Source of the DNA: Actinomyces ruminis
Lineage (GTDB): Bacteria > Actinomycetota > Actinomycetes > Actinomycetales > Actinomycetaceae
Direction of reading: 5' to 3'
DNA: 37,417 nt
NCBI RefSeq assembly: GCF_002154335.2
Contig: NZ_MTPX02000072.1
Span: 1 to 37,417, forward strand
Positions 1 through 10,000 of this stretch are shown piece after piece (position 1 is the stretch's first letter; the number at the start of each line of letters is the position of its first letter). The notes beneath the pieces are model-generated. The model saw only the letters and a program-made list of their open reading frames with translations, was not told where the DNA came from and did not search any database. The position numbers were made by a program, and so were the translations under genes.

Positions 1-537
1 CCGCGTCCGGTCAGGGCGACGCGTCGCGCTCGAACTCCTCCACGGCCAGGCGGATGTAGCGGGCGGTCTCGGCGTCGATCTCCTGCCCGTCGGCATCCGA
101 CCGGGTCTGGGCGGGGTGTCCTGGGCGGCGGCGCGCACCTGCTCGTCGAGGGTCTTGAAACGCCGGTAGATGCGCGCATCGAGGCTGTAGGCGTCCTCGT
201 GCGCGGCCAGGTCGGGAGCCAGGTTCTCCTCGAGCGCATCCAGCTCCGGGGAGTCGGTGGCGGAGGTCAGGCAGTAGAGCACGGTCAGGGCGCGGGACAA
301 CAGCTCACCGCTGCGTTCGACTGCGGCAACCGTGTTCTCCACGGTCGGCGCGGCCGGGTTGGCGGCAATCGCCTCCCACTCGGCGCGCTGCGCCGCCATG
401 CCGGCGCGAACGGCGGGCTCGATATCCGTGGGCTTCACGGCAGCGAAATCGGGTAGTTCCAGGTCGAGTTCCCACGGGCGGACGAAGGGGTTGGTTTCGG
501 GCAGCGCGTCCGCCACGGCGGGGTCGATCTGGGTCAT
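1..537 (-). CDS. M3-family zinc peptidase (peptidyl-dipeptidase Dcp / oligopeptidase A type), N-terminal part only
   Basis: Cytoplasmic oligopeptide-degrading metallopeptidase; only the helical N-terminal region is in the window, and the HExxH zinc site would lie beyond the left edge. The protein begins MTQIDPAVADALPETNPF and continues with LPDFAAVKPTDIEPAVRAG and NPAAPTVENTVAAVERSGE, the pattern typical of M3 N-termini. The ATG is 4 nt after the stop of the upstream acetyltransferase gene, so the two are probably co-transcribed. The frame breaks twice, near positions 111-112 and 22-23. Restoring one base at each point gives a continuous sequence (DGQEIDAETARYIRLAVEEF, then a VALTGR segment), so these look like sequence errors. 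The family call rests on recognised N-terminal conservation, not on catalytic residues. Confidence 0.75.
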   Translation of the reverse strand, partial: MTQIDPAVADALPETNPFVRPWELDLELPDFAAVKPTDIEPAVRAGMAAQRAEWEAIAANPAAPTVENTVAAVERSGELLSRALTVLYCLTSATDSPELDALEENLAPDLAAHEDAYSLDARIYRRFKTLDEQVRAAAQDTPPRPGRMPTGRRSTPRPPATSAWPWRSSSATRRPDRTR

Positions 538-541
538 GCGC

Positions 542-1186
542 TCATCCTGCCACGGGCTCCGGCCCGTCCCAGGGGGCGGCCGGCTCACGCGGCTCATGGG
601 CCAGCAACGAGCCGGTCCACTCGTCATAGCTGCGCCCGTTCTTGCGGAAGACACCGCGGCGGCGTCCTTCGCGGACGAACCCGAGCCGCCATGCCGTCCT
701 CCAGGACGCCCAATTGGGCGCCCCGTCATCGATCAGACATGCCCATCCCAGGACGGGCAGAGCGAAGGGGCCGTCGGGATCGAATAAGAGCTCAATGACG
801 GCCGCGAGAGCGCGATGCATCGTGCCGCGGCCGCGGGCGTCCGGGGCAAGCCAAAAGCCGATCTCGCCGCGTCCGCTATCCGTGACCAGGACGCTGAGCA
901 TGCCTACCAGACGAGGGCTCACAGGCTCGGTGGCATCGAGTTCGCGGACGCCCCAGGTGTAGATCCGACCCGCGTCCCAGCCCGGCGCGACCACATCCTC
1001 TATGAAGTCGACAGCGTCCTGTCGCGCGTATGGCGTGGGGATGGTGGTCCATCTCTGAATGTCCGGGTCCTGGCACACCTCCGCGATGCGGTCGGTATCG
1101 GAGAGTGTAGGAACCGACAACACCAGCGCAGGCAAGTCGACGCCGTCGCGGCGTGCGGCAGGAATCCGAATGTCGAGGGGCTGCAT
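542..1186 (-). CDS. GNAT-family N-acetyltransferase (RimJ/RimL-like)
   Basis: Predicted acetyl-CoA-dependent N-acetyltransferase of 214 residues. It shows the RimJ/RimL-type order: an N-terminal strand region, VCQDPDIQRWTTIP, a central GEIGFWLAPDARGRGTMHRA segment carrying the acetyl-CoA-binding (R/Q)GxG/A-like loop ARGRGT, and the late NWASWRTAWRLGFVREGRRR motif typical of this subfamily. The target is unknown (protein N-termini, amino acids or antibiotics are all possible). It is clearly paralogous to the acetyltransferase half of the next gene upstream, sharing PDIQ.WTT, WLAP.ARGRGT, NWASWR and the PAAPWDGP tail, which indicates a tandem duplication. The ATG has no Shine-Dalgarno sequence. 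A TAGGCT box lies six nt before it, suggesting a leaderless transcript that also covers the M3 peptidase. Confidence 0.85.
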   Translation of the reverse strand: MQPLDIRIPAARRDGVDLPALVLSVPTLSDTDRIAEVCQDPDIQRWTTIPTPYARQDAVDFIEDVVAPGWDAGRIYTWGVRELDATEPVSPRLVGMLSVLVTDSGRGEIGFWLAPDARGRGTMHRALAAVIELLFDPDGPFALPVLGWACLIDDGAPNWASWRTAWRLGFVREGRRRGVFRKNGRSYDEWTGSLLAHEPREPAAPWDGPEPVAG

Positions 1187-1192
1187 GACATG

Positions 1193-1198
1193 AGCCTA
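1193..1198 (-). promoter_or_regulatory. Probable -10 box of a leaderless promoter (TAGGCT)
   Basis: TAGGCT followed by six nt and then the ATG at 1186, with no ribosome-binding site. This TAnnnT spacing places the transcription start at or next to the A of the start codon. The same arrangement precedes the paralogue at 2400. Confidence 0.5.
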
Positions 1199-1249
1199 CG
1201 CGGCACCGCGCCTACCGCACCGGACGGCGGCGGCTGCATCCCAGGGCCC

Positions 1250-2400
1250 TTAGAGCCCGAGTACGCCCTGGACGTCCGGGGGAAAGAAGCCGGGACCTTG
1301 AGGACCTTGCCGTCCGCCCGGTAGATCGGCTTGCCATCCTGCCCGAGCTTGGACATGTTGGAGCGCTGCACCTCGGCCAACACGGCCGCCAGGTCGATGC
1401 CGGTCTCCAGGGCCATGCCATAGATGACATAGACCAGGTCCGCGAGCGCGTCCGCGGCCTCCACCGTGTCACGGCTGCCGTCGTCCATGGTCACCGCACG
1501 CCGGTAGGCGGACTCGATCTCGCTGCGTGCCGCCTGCCCGTAGACGGCTCCGATCAACTCGGCGAACTCCTCGGCGATCAGGCTCATACGCATGTTCAGG
1601 CTGGGGCGGTCCAGGCTGGGCCCGTCGGTCTGGATCGGCAGGCCATAGGTGGAGTGGAAGCGGCGCACCAGCGCCTCGGGGTCGTCGCCCTCGCGCTCGC
1701 CGACGCCGTCGGCCGGAACCAGTGGAGTGGCGACGCCGTGGGTGTGTGAGGAGCCGGCCACCTGCCCGCCTACCGTTACGGGGCCGTCCCAGGGGGCCGC
1801 GGGACGCCGCGGGTCAGCGGGCAGGAGGGTGCCTACCCAGCCGTCGTGCAGCATGCCGTCGTTAGCGAGGAAGGAACGCACCCGGCCCTCCCTGCGGAAG
1901 CCCAGCCCCCAGGCCACCCGCCAGGACGCCCAGTTGGGCACGCCGTCGTGAATGTCGCAGCGCCAGCGCAGGGCGGCCGCGTGTAGGGGACCGTCCGGAT
2001 CGAAGGCAGCGGCGATCACCGCCCGGGCGGCCCGGGAGACAGTGCCGCGGCCGCGGGCCTCGGGGGCCAGCCAGTAGCCGATCTCCCAGGCGCCGTCCGG
2101 CTGCCCGGACACGCCCATCATGCCGACCAGGGTGGTCTCGTCATCACCTTCGACCTCGCGCACGGCCCAGTTCAGATCGTTGCCGGCCTCCCAGCCGCTG
2201 CGCACGACGCGGCCGATGAAGTCCTCGGCGTGGGCACGCGTGTAGCCGCGCGGGACGGTGGTCCACTCCTGGATGTCGGGGTCCTGGCAGATCTCCGCCA
2301 CCCGGTCGACGTCGGCGCTGGTGGGCACGGACAACACAAGCGCCGGTAAGGTTGCACCGTCGCGGGTCTCGGCGGGTACGCGGATCTCGAATGGCTGCAT
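1250..2400 (-). CDS. GNAT acetyltransferase fused to a MazG-like NTP pyrophosphohydrolase domain (one frameshift)
   Basis: Two domains in one frame. Residues 1 to about 205 are a RimJ/RimL-type GNAT (WLAPEARGRGTVSRA, NWASWRVAWGLGFRREGR). After a linker (about 205-240) follows an all-alpha MazG/PRA-PH-like domain with the metal-binding pattern EEFAEL and a downstream EAADALADLVYVIYG helix, then the ending RSNMSKLGQDGKPIYRADGK typical of this pyrophosphohydrolase group. The frame is lost near 1296: restoring one G turns the tail into KGPGFFPPDVQGVLGL and a TAA at 1250-1252, which is the family's usual end, giving 383 residues. Without that repair the frame reads on meaninglessly into the next gene. 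A role in hydrolysing a non-canonical nucleotide is inferred. The link between acetylation and nucleotide hydrolysis is unknown. A TAGGCT box six nt upstream suggests leaderless expression. Confidence 0.8.
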
Positions 2401-2406
2401 GCGGCG

Positions 2407-2412
2407 AGCCTA
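2407..2412 (-). promoter_or_regulatory. Probable -10 box of a leaderless promoter (TAGGCT)
   Basis: TAGGCT, six nt, then the ATG at 2400. No Shine-Dalgarno sequence is visible. Same motif and spacing as upstream of the paralogue at 1186. Confidence 0.5.
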
Positions 2413-2439
2413 CCGGCGTCCCGGTCCGGAGGGTTGCAG

Positions 2440-3731
2440 TCAGGCGCGAGCGGGCTCCCCCGCGGCGTTGGGGCGCGGCCCCCGGCGCAGGGCCGGCCAG
2501 CTCAGCAGCAGGATGATCCCGCCGAGCAGGCCGTAGACGAGCGCCACCCAGGTGCCGTGAGCGTCGGCGAACCAGCCGACGATGGGCGGGGCGATGAGCA
2601 TCACCACCCGGGCCAGCCAGGACACGATCGTCAGCCCCATGCCGGGGCGCAGTCCGGGGATGTCGTCGGCAGCCGCGTAGGCGACCGGCACCGCCACCGC
2701 GCAGCCGGCGCCGGAGATCACCATGCCCACCAGTGTTCCCGGGACCGACCCGGCCAGGAGAGCCGTGCCCATGCCGAGGGCGACGAGCACTCCCCCGCCG
2801 GCAATCACCTTGCGGGCTCCGAGCCGGTCGATAACCGCGTCGCCCAGCAGGCGGCCGATGATCATGGTGGTCTGCAGGCAGACCAGTCCCATACCCACCA
2901 TTCCGGGGGCGGCGCCCTGCTCGGTCAGCAGCAGAGAGGACCAGTTGCCGGTGACGTCCTCCGGGAACATGGCGGCGGCGCACATCAGCCCGAGGATCAC
3001 TACCAACGCCGCGGTGATCGCCTTGGACGGGGCGGCCGCCGACGCGGTGGCGGCGGCGTCGGGATCGATGTCAACGGGAGCGGTGATGGTGCCCGCACCG
3101 GCGGCGGCATCCTCGGCGGCCTCGGCCAGGCGGCGGTCGTCGCGTCGGGTCCCTTGATGGTCCAGGGCACCGCCGCGCTGGAGACCGCGGCCAGCAGCGC
3201 CAGCACACCGGCCATGTGAATCTCCACCGGGACGCCGGCCCCGGCCATCGCCTGCCCCAGGGTGGCGCCGAGCACGGCTCCGAGTGACCAGGCGGCGTGG
3301 AAGCTGGTGATGATGGAGCCGCCCCAGCGGCGTTCCACCCGTAGACCGTGGGCGTTTTGGGCGACGTCAACGATGGCGTCGGTGCCGCCCACCCAGGCCA
3401 TGCACAGGGCGAAGACGATCCAGGAGTCGGCCATGCCCGCCCCGAGCAGGCCAAGCCCCAAAACAATCATGCCGAAGGCCGCGACACGGGCGGAGGTGAA
3501 CCGCCTGATCAGCCAGGAGGCCGCCAGACCGGCAACGAGCGCCCCGATGGAGTTGAACATGACGGCCCGGCCGAAGGCGGCCTTGGTGATGCCCAGATGC
3601 TCCAGGATCTCCGGGTAGCGCGGCACCAGGTTGGAAAAGCCCAGCCCGTTGGCGAGGAAGGTCAAGTAGACGGCAATGCGGGCCTTGACGACGACGGGTG
3701 GGCGCGTGCGCCCAGGCGGAGCGGCGGTCAC
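2440..3731 (-). CDS. MFS transporter, MosC-like (one frameshift)
   Basis: Twelve-helix major facilitator protein of about 430 residues once repaired. The first half runs from AVYLTFLANGLGFSNLVPRY through the loop-2/3 region (RRFTSARVAAFGMIVLGLGL) to about helix 6 (GVLALLAAVSSAAVPW). The second half restarts at KAITAALVVILGLMCAAAMF and includes GRLLGDAVIDRLGARKVIAG, the mirrored MFS loop signature. The frame shifts near 3137-3147. Adding one base there yields a central loop DRRLAEAAEDAAAGAGTI rather than proline-rich nonsense. Start is GTG at 3731. The N-terminal LVPRYPEI.EHLG pattern resembles the YbjJ/MosC group of poorly characterised MFS proteins; the substrate is not predictable. It lies about 100 nt downstream of the tRNA gene on the same strand. 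Confidence 0.85.
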
Positions 3732-3831
3732 GGCGGTGGCTTCCTTGCTGAGGTTGGGAGTTCGGCGTTGAGCTGGGTCCGGCGGCTATGACTAAGGGCC
3801 ACGACCTACCGGCCGCGGCCCTTCGAGCGGG

Positions 3832-3919
3832 TGTCCGAGGGGGGACTTGAACCCCCACGCCCTTTTAATCAGGCACTAGCACCTCAAGCTAGCGCGTCTA
3901 CCTATTCCGCCACTCGGAC
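3832..3919 (-). tRNA. tRNA-Leu (anticodon GAG)
   Basis: An 88-nt class II tRNA. The acceptor stem GTCCGAG (3919-3913) pairs with CTCGGAC (3839-3833), with discriminator A at 3832. The T-arm is GGGGG TTCAAGT CCCCC. The anticodon stem CTAGC/GCTAG closes the loop TTGAGGT, placing anticodon GAG at 3885-3883. The long variable arm is typical of tRNA-Leu. The 3' CCA is not encoded. It reads CUC/CUU codons. Confidence 0.95.
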
Positions 3920-4017
3920 TTGTAGCCATCGCCGCAGGGCACAGCCCGGCAGCGCTGACGCAGGAAAGTTAACACGCTCCGGGCCAGGGCGGGCAAATCC
4001 ACCCCGGGTGCCGTGCA

Positions 4018-4887
4018 TCACAGGGGTGCGACGGCAATCCGGGTGCCCAGCGACAGCGATTCCCCCGGCGCCAGGCGCACGGCGCTGTCTCCGACCACGG
4101 CGCTCTCCACGCACAGCATGGAGGCGAACTCGTCGTCGTCCAGGTCCGTCAGCGCGGCAGCGCCGGCGCTCCACGGGTTCCACACCACGGTGTTGGCGGC
4201 ACGCACGCCGGCCACGCGTACGCTGCGCCCATAGGCCGGGTCGGTGAGTGTGACCGGAGCGCCGGACGCGTAGACGCGGTCCGTCTGCCCGACGATGTGC
4301 AGCGCTCCGTGCTGCACCTGGCCGGCCTGTCCGGTCACCTTGTCCAGGTAGGTGGTCCCCTCCAGACCGGTTACCTCCACGGCCGTCACATCCCCCACCG
4401 CCAGGTAGGTGTGCAGAGCGGCCTCCACCGGCTCCTCCGCCCCGGTGGCTCCGGTACGCCGCAGGGACAGTGACAAGCTCAGCTCCTCCCCCACATCTAC
4501 GGAGTACAGGGCGGCGATACCGTCGCGCTCGAGCGTGAACAGGGCCTGTACGCCTCCCGACCGCGACTGCACGCTGCGCAGCTGCCAGGGCGAGATCCGC
4601 CCCCACCCGTGGGAGGGACGCCGATCTCCACTCACGCCCGCCCCGAACCACGGCAGGCACAGCGGGACGCCGCCCCGGATCGGGGCTGCACCGTCGAAGA
4701 CGGCCCGGCGGGACGTGAAGATGACCGGCTTGCCGCCGCGCGGCGTCCAGGCGGTCAGGTGCGCCCCGTGCAAATAGATCTCGGCACTTCCGGCGGGCGC
4801 ATCGATCAGCAGTCGCGGCTGACCGCCCCGGCCCGGAGTCAGGGCGGTGGTCCGCGGCAGGCGGGGCCGTGTGGCATGCGTGCTCAT
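4018..4887 (-). CDS. D-hexose-6-phosphate mutarotase (YeaD-like aldose-1-epimerase family)
   Basis: Predicted cytoplasmic glucose-6-phosphate 1-epimerase of 289 residues, interconverting alpha and beta anomers of hexose 6-phosphates. The order of motifs matches the family: an early AEIYLHGAHLTAW, IRGGVPLCLPWFG, SHGWGR (catalytic His region), ALHTYLAVGD (second His), VVWNPW, and CVESA near the end, where the Glu acts as base. The ATG at 4887 is preferred over an in-frame ATG 28 codons upstream because it matches the family N-terminus and a TAGCGT box sits seven nt before it (leaderless type). It is divergent from the HAD phosphatase gene, with about 57 nt between start codons. Confidence 0.88.
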   Translation of the reverse strand: MSTHATRPRLPRTTALTPGRGGQPRLLIDAPAGSAEIYLHGAHLTAWTPRGGKPVIFTSRRAVFDGAAPIRGGVPLCLPWFGAGVSGDRRPSHGWGRISPWQLRSVQSRSGGVQALFTLERDGIAALYSVDVGEELSLSLSLRRTGATGAEEPVEAALHTYLAVGDVTAVEVTGLEGTTYLDKVTGQAGQVQHGALHIVGQTDRVYASGAPVTLTDPAYGRSVRVAGVRAANTVVWNPWSAGAAALTDLDDDEFASMLCVESAVVGDSAVRLAPGESLSLGTRIAVAPL

Positions 4888-4894
4888 GGGGACC

Positions 4895-4900
4895 ACGCTA
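4895..4900 (-). promoter_or_regulatory. Probable -10 box of a leaderless promoter (TAGCGT)
   Basis: TAGCGT lies seven nt before the ATG at 4887. The short divergent region also has TAGTCT on the plus strand toward the HAD gene, so both promoters probably lie back to back. Confidence 0.4.
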
Positions 4901-4944
4901 GTAGTCTGAGCCGCGTCCGCGAGCGAGAGCGAGCCGAGAAAAAC

Positions 4945-5649
4945 ATGCATGCCACCGCCGGAGCCGGTCATGAAGACCGTCTACGCCCCCTGCCCTACGC
5001 CCCGACCGCCGTCCTGTTCGATCTGGACGGCACCCTGGTCGACTCTGCGCCGGCGATCCTGACCGCGCTGGAGCTGGCCTTCACCGAGCTGGACCTGCCG
5101 AGACAGACCCCGGCGGAACTGATGCGCTTCGTCGGCCCGCCGCTGGTGGACGGCTTCCGGCTGCACGCCGGGCTGACCGGCGCGGCCAACGCCGAGGCGG
5201 TGGCCACCTACCGGCGCCACTATCGCGACACCATGCTCGACTCCCCCCTGTACGAGGGCGTGACCGAGTTGGTACGCGCACTGCGGGCCGCCGAGGTGCC
5301 GCTGGCGGTGGCGACCTCCAAGCATGAGAGGTATGCGTGCGAGATCCTGGAGCATGCCGGTCTGCTCAGCTGCTTCAGCGTGGTCAGTGGAGCGGCCGCC
5401 GGGGATCTGGGGGGCCGGAAGGCTCAGGTCATCCACGCCGCTATCGAGCGTCTGGCCCAGGCGGGAGTCGATGTAAGCCGACCGGTGCACGTCGGCGACC
5501 TCGACCACGACGTCGCCGGCGCCCAAGCGGAGGGCATCGACTGCATCGGGGCCCTTTGGGGCTACGGCAACCCGGAGGTCCTGCGCGGCGCCGTCGCCCT
5601 CGCCGCCACCCCGGCCGAAGTGGCCAAACTGCTCGGAATGGAGGTCTGA
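4945..5649 (+). CDS. HAD-superfamily hydrolase, phosphoglycolate phosphatase-like
   Basis: Haloacid dehalogenase-type phosphatase of 234 residues. Motif I is VLFDLDGTLVDSAPA (nucleophile and acid Asp of DxDGT), followed by a helical C1 cap, motif II in VATSK, motif III lysine in GGRKAQVI, and motif IV HVGDLDHDVAGAQAEGI. This matches the Gph subfamily (phosphoglycolate or another small sugar phosphate); the exact substrate cannot be read from sequence. The ATG at 4945 is chosen because it gives a normal N-terminus; the ribosome-binding site is weak. One base separates its stop from the ATG of the next gene, so translation is probably coupled. Confidence 0.88.
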   Translation: MHATAGAGHEDRLRPLPYAPTAVLFDLDGTLVDSAPAILTALELAFTELDLPRQTPAELMRFVGPPLVDGFRLHAGLTGAANAEAVATYRRHYRDTMLDSPLYEGVTELVRALRAAEVPLAVATSKHERYACEILEHAGLLSCFSVVSGAAAGDLGGRKAQVIHAAIERLAQAGVDVSRPVHVGDLDHDVAGAQAEGIDCIGALWGYGNPEVLRGAVALAATPAEVAKLLGMEV

Positions 5650-5650
5650 G

Positions 5651-7021
5651 ATGGCGGATGCTACCGACAAGCCGAAGCAGGCCGACTCCGCATCCTCACC
5701 GGAGCCGGCGCACGAAACAGAGACGCAGCAGCCGGAAGCGGACTCCGCATTGCACCATTTCACCTCCCGGCTGCGGGAGGGGCGTGACGTACTGGGCCGC
5801 ACCATCGACCGCGCCGAACGCGCCCGGCTGGACGCGCGCGAGCAACAGTTGCGCTATGAGAGCGCCTCCACCGCCGACGCAGCAGGTGAGGCAGCCGCAG
5901 CCAACGCACCCCGCCCCTCGACGCTCGACTCGCTGCCCTCTTGGCTCGTGCGCGGCGGCCTCGGGGCCTGGCTGCTGCTGGGGCTGATCATCGTCATCGG
6001 CCTGGCGTTCTTCGCCACCTCCCGGGTCGTCCCCGTGTTCGTGGGGGTGTTCATGGCGCTGGTGCTCACCTCGATCCTGCAGCCGCTGGTGAACCTGTTC
6101 GCCCGGGTCATGCCCCGCTACCCGGCCACCTTCCTGGCTCTGCTCACCGCCCTGGCCCTGGTCGTGGGCATGGTTACCTACGTGGTGACCTCGGTGACCA
6201 ACCAGTGGAACACACTGGCTTCCCAGTTCTCCGACGGCGTCGACACGATCGTGGATTTCATCGTCAACGGTCCCCTGCCACTGGACCTGACCCAGCAGGA
6301 GCTGATGGGGCAGTTGCAAGAGCTGCTGCGACAGGGACAGAACTATCTGGTGAACAACGCCCCCATGCTGGCCACCGAGGTGCTGTCCAATGCGGGCACG
6401 GTGGTGAACATCTTCGCGGTGCTGGCGCTGGCGATCTTCACTACGATCTTCTTCCTGGCCTCCGGCGGGCGCATGTGGCGGTGGTTCCTCAACGAGTTGC
6501 CGGCTCGCATGCGCAAGGACGTACACCGCGCCGCCGGAGCCGGCTGGTACACCTTCGCCGGTTACGCCCGCGGCACCGTGATCGTGGCACTGACCGACGG
6601 GATCATGTGCGGAGTCTTCCTCCAGGTCATCAGCGTGCCGCTGGCCGCACCACTGGCGGTGTTGGTGTTCATCGGTGCTTTCATCCCCATCATCGGCGCG
6701 CCGACGGCGATGATCATCGCCATGGTGGTGGCGCTGGCCTCCAAGGGCTTCATCACCATGGTCGTCGTAGGCCTGGGAGTGGCCGGTATCGGCCAGATCG
6801 AGGGGCACATCCTGCAGCCGCTGATCATGGGGCGGCAGGTGTCGCTGCACCCGGTGGTGGTCATCATTGCCGTGGCCGTGGGCACCTACTCGGCGGGCCT
6901 GCTCGGCGCGATCGTGGCGGTGCCACTGGTGAGCGTGGCCTGGTCGATGTACTCCGAGCTGCATACCAAGGACGCGCCCGTAGTCGGCGAGTTGCCGGCC
7001 TACACCGGAGACAAGGACTGA
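5651..7021 (+). CDS. AI-2E family transporter (TqsA/PerM-like integral membrane protein)
   Basis: Membrane protein of 456 residues in the AI-2E (UPF0118) family. A charged cytoplasmic N-terminus of about 95 residues (with an arginine-rich helix RAERARLDAREQQLR) is followed by paired helices AWLLLGLIIVIGLAFFATSRVVPVF and VFMALVLTSILQPLVNLF, a long helical hairpin region (about 180-250), and a C-terminal helix bundle including the family signature PLAVLVFIGAFIPIIGAP and GQIEGHILQPLIMGRQVSLHP. Family members have been linked to autoinducer-2 export, peptide sensitivity and Na+/H+ antiport; the substrate here is unknown. Translationally coupled to the HAD gene (TGA-G-ATG). Confidence 0.9.
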   Translation: MADATDKPKQADSASSPEPAHETETQQPEADSALHHFTSRLREGRDVLGRTIDRAERARLDAREQQLRYESASTADAAGEAAAANAPRPSTLDSLPSWLVRGGLGAWLLLGLIIVIGLAFFATSRVVPVFVGVFMALVLTSILQPLVNLFARVMPRYPATFLALLTALALVVGMVTYVVTSVTNQWNTLASQFSDGVDTIVDFIVNGPLPLDLTQQELMGQLQELLRQGQNYLVNNAPMLATEVLSNAGTVVNIFAVLALAIFTTIFFLASGGRMWRWFLNELPARMRKDVHRAAGAGWYTFAGYARGTVIVALTDGIMCGVFLQVISVPLAAPLAVLVFIGAFIPIIGAPTAMIIAMVVALASKGFITMVVVGLGVAGIGQIEGHILQPLIMGRQVSLHPVVVIIAVAVGTYSAGLLGAIVAVPLVSVAWSMYSELHTKDAPVVGELPAYTGDKD

Positions 7022-7038
7022 GCGACTCACCGAGTCGC
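7022..7038. terminator. Hairpin between convergent genes
   Basis: Perfect 7-bp stem GCGACTC / GAGTCGC with a 3-nt loop, directly after the AI-2E stop and 18 nt from the dnaE2 stop. It could end transcription from both sides. There is no U-tract. Confidence 0.5.
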
Positions 7039-7055
7039 CAAGCGCACGCAGCGCC

Positions 7056-10000
7056 TCAGCACCAGTCGCGGCTGCCCGGTGAGGTGACCCCCGGTAGCGT
7101 CTCCAGACGCTCGGCGACCAGGGCGGTAACGCCGTCGCCGGACTCGACCAGGCCCCGCACCACGAGTGCCGCGGCCCGGCGGCCGACGTCGTGGTAGCGC
7201 CGCCACATGCCCACGGGGCAGACGACGTTCAGCAGACCAGTCTCGTCCTCGAGGTTCAAGAAGATCGTGCCGGCCGAGGTGCTCGGGCGCTGCCGGTGGG
7301 TGACGAGTCCGGCTACCCGCACCCGCCGCCCCGATTCGTGGTGCAGGACCTCGGCGATGGTGAGTACGCCGGCGGCGGTGAGCCGATCGCGCTGGAAGAC
7401 GATGGGTGAGGCCTCGGTGGAGACCCCGGTCAGGCTTAGGTCGGCGTCCTGTTGTTCCCGGGCGGTCATGTCGGCCAGGTGCGGGGCGCGAGCGCCGACG
7501 GCGGTGCCGGGCAGTGTCGGCTGGTACCAGGCGTGCTGGTCGTGGCCGGCGGCGTGCCGCTGTCCGTACTCCTGAGACAGGGCACCGGCCGCCCACAGGG
7601 CCTCGCGCCGGGCGACGCCGAGGGAGGTCAAGGCCCCGGAGGCGGCCAGGGCTTCAAGCCGGGCACGGCTCAGGCGCACGCGGCGGGCGAGGTCGGCAAT
7701 GTCGGCGTAGGGGCCGCGCGCGGTGCGCTCGGCGACGATGGCGGCGGCGACGTCGCCGCCCAGGCCCTTGATGGGTGCCAGCCCCAGGCGGACGGCCAGG
7801 TCGGGATGGACGTCGAGGGGGCTGAGTGCGGTGGGGTCGGTGGGCAGGGCCGCAGCGTTCTTCTGGGGCTCGACGCGGGCCTGCTCACGCGAGGCGTTGA
7901 CGTCGGCGGGCAGCACGCGCACGCCATGGCGGCGGGCATCGGCGACCAGGCTCTGCGGGGACCAGAAGCCCATGGGCTGGGCGGCAAGGATGCCGGCGTA
8001 GAAGTCCTCGGGCTTACGGACCTTGAGCCAGGCGGAGGCGTAGACCAGGTAGGCGAAGGAGAAGGCGTGGGATTCGGGGAAGCCGAAGTCGGCGAAGGCG
8101 CGGAGCTTGTCGAAGATGGTCTGGGCGGTCCCGGGATCGATGCCCCGCTCCTGCATGCCGTGCACCAGGCGCCAGCGCAGGGCCTCCATGCGTTCTACGG
8201 AGCGTTTGGCCCCCATCGCCTGGCGCAGGTTATCGGCCTCGGCCGGGCTGAAACCGGCGGCGTCGACGGCGATCTGCATGAGCTGCTCCTGGAACAGCGG
8301 AATGCCGAGGGTCTTGGTCAGGGCGGGCCGTAGAGACTCGTGCAGGTAGGTGACCTCCTCCCGGCCCAGGCGGCGGCGGATGTAGGGGTTGACGGCGTCG
8401 CCCTGGATGGGCCCGGGCCGGATGAGGGCGACCTCGACGACGATGTCGTAGAACTCGCGTGGGCGCAGGCGGGGCAGGGTGGCCATCTGGGCGCGGGACT
8501 CGACCTGGAAGACGCCCACCGTGTCGGCGGCGCTGAGTAGCCGGTAGACGGCCGGGTCCTCCTCGGGGAGGGTGTGCAGTCCCCAGGGGCGGCCCGTCTG
8601 CGCGGGGCGGAGCTCCCCACCGGGGGCGAGGTCGGGCACCTTCTCACCACGCTCGGCGAGGCTGGTGAAGGCCAGGCGCAGCGCGGTCAGCTCGCCCAGT
8701 CCCAGCAGGTCGAATTTGACCAGGCCCGCGGCGGCGCAGTCGTCCTTGTCCCACTGCAGGACGGTGCGTCCCTCCATCGCGGACCAGCGCACCGGGCAGA
8801 CCTCGGTGACGGGGCGGTCGGCCAGCACCATGCCGCCGGAGTGGATGCCAGGTGGCGAGGCAGGCGCAGCAGGCGCTCGGCGACGTCCAGCACCTGCTCG
8901 GGAGGAACATCAGTTGCAGGGCCATTGACGGCGGCAGAATCGTCGGCGCGTACGGTGCGCCAGTGGTGAGTCATCCGGGACGCCCAGGCATCCTGTAGTC
9001 CGGCGGGATGACCAAGTGCCCGTGCGGCATCGCGGACCGCCGAGCGGGGCCGGTAGGAGATGACGTTGGCAACCTGGGCGGCGTACTCGCGCCCGTAGTG
9101 GGCGTAGACGTGTTGGATGACCTCCTCGCGGCGGCAGGCCTCAATGTCGAGGTCGATGTCCGGGTAGCCGGCTCGCCCCGGGGAGAGAAACCGCTCAAAG
9201 AGCATGCGGTGGCGGACGGCATCCACCGCCGTAATACCCAGGGCGTAGCAGACGGCCGAATTGGCCGCGCTCCCCCGCCCCTGGCACAAGATGCCTGCCC
9301 TCTCGCAGAAGTCAACGATGGAGCGGACGATGAGGAAGTAGCCGGGGAAGCCGAGGGATTCGATTACGTCGAGTTCGTGGGCGAGAACCCTCCAGGCCTC
9401 GGGGTCCTCCGTCTCCGTGCCGTAGCGCGCCAGGGCACCGCGGCGGGTGAGTTCGCGCAGCCAGGTGGCGGGGGTATGCTCCGCGGGCACCTCCGGGTCG
9501 GGCAGGCCGGGGGCTACCAGGGCGAGGTCGAAGGCGAGGTCCCGGGCGATCTCGGCGGCGGCGTCGACGGCGTGGGACGCCCGGCGGTGCAGGCGGGCCA
9601 TGTCCTGTGGGCCGCGCAGCCACCGCCCCAGAGCGGGTAGGTGTCCGTCGGCACTCTCCAGGTCGGTGCGCAGGCGGGTGGCGGTGAGAACGTCTGCGAG
9701 CCGGGAGTCGGCCGGGCGGGCGCAGCGCACCGCGCCGGTGGCGATGAGTGGGAGGTGGTGCCCGGAGGCCAGTTTGGTCAAGGCAGCGGTGAGGGCGGCG
9801 TCGGTGGGACCGCCGTCCAGGCAGATTTCGACGGCGATGCCGTCGTGGCCGAAGAGGTCGATCAGCTGCCCGAGGGCAGCGTCGGCGGCGGCGAGGTCCC
9901 AGGTATCGGGACGATGCGGGTCGCCGAGGGCGCGGCGCAGCGGTCCGTTGGCGGTGCCGGTGAGGATCAGGCAGGTGGAGCTCAGGTCAGCGGCAAGGAT

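Noticed and set aside
1000..1249. Apparent C-terminal extension of the GNAT-MazG protein into the next gene
   Set aside because: It is out-of-frame reading of the downstream acetyltransferase. One restored base near 1296 gives the family's normal end at 1250.
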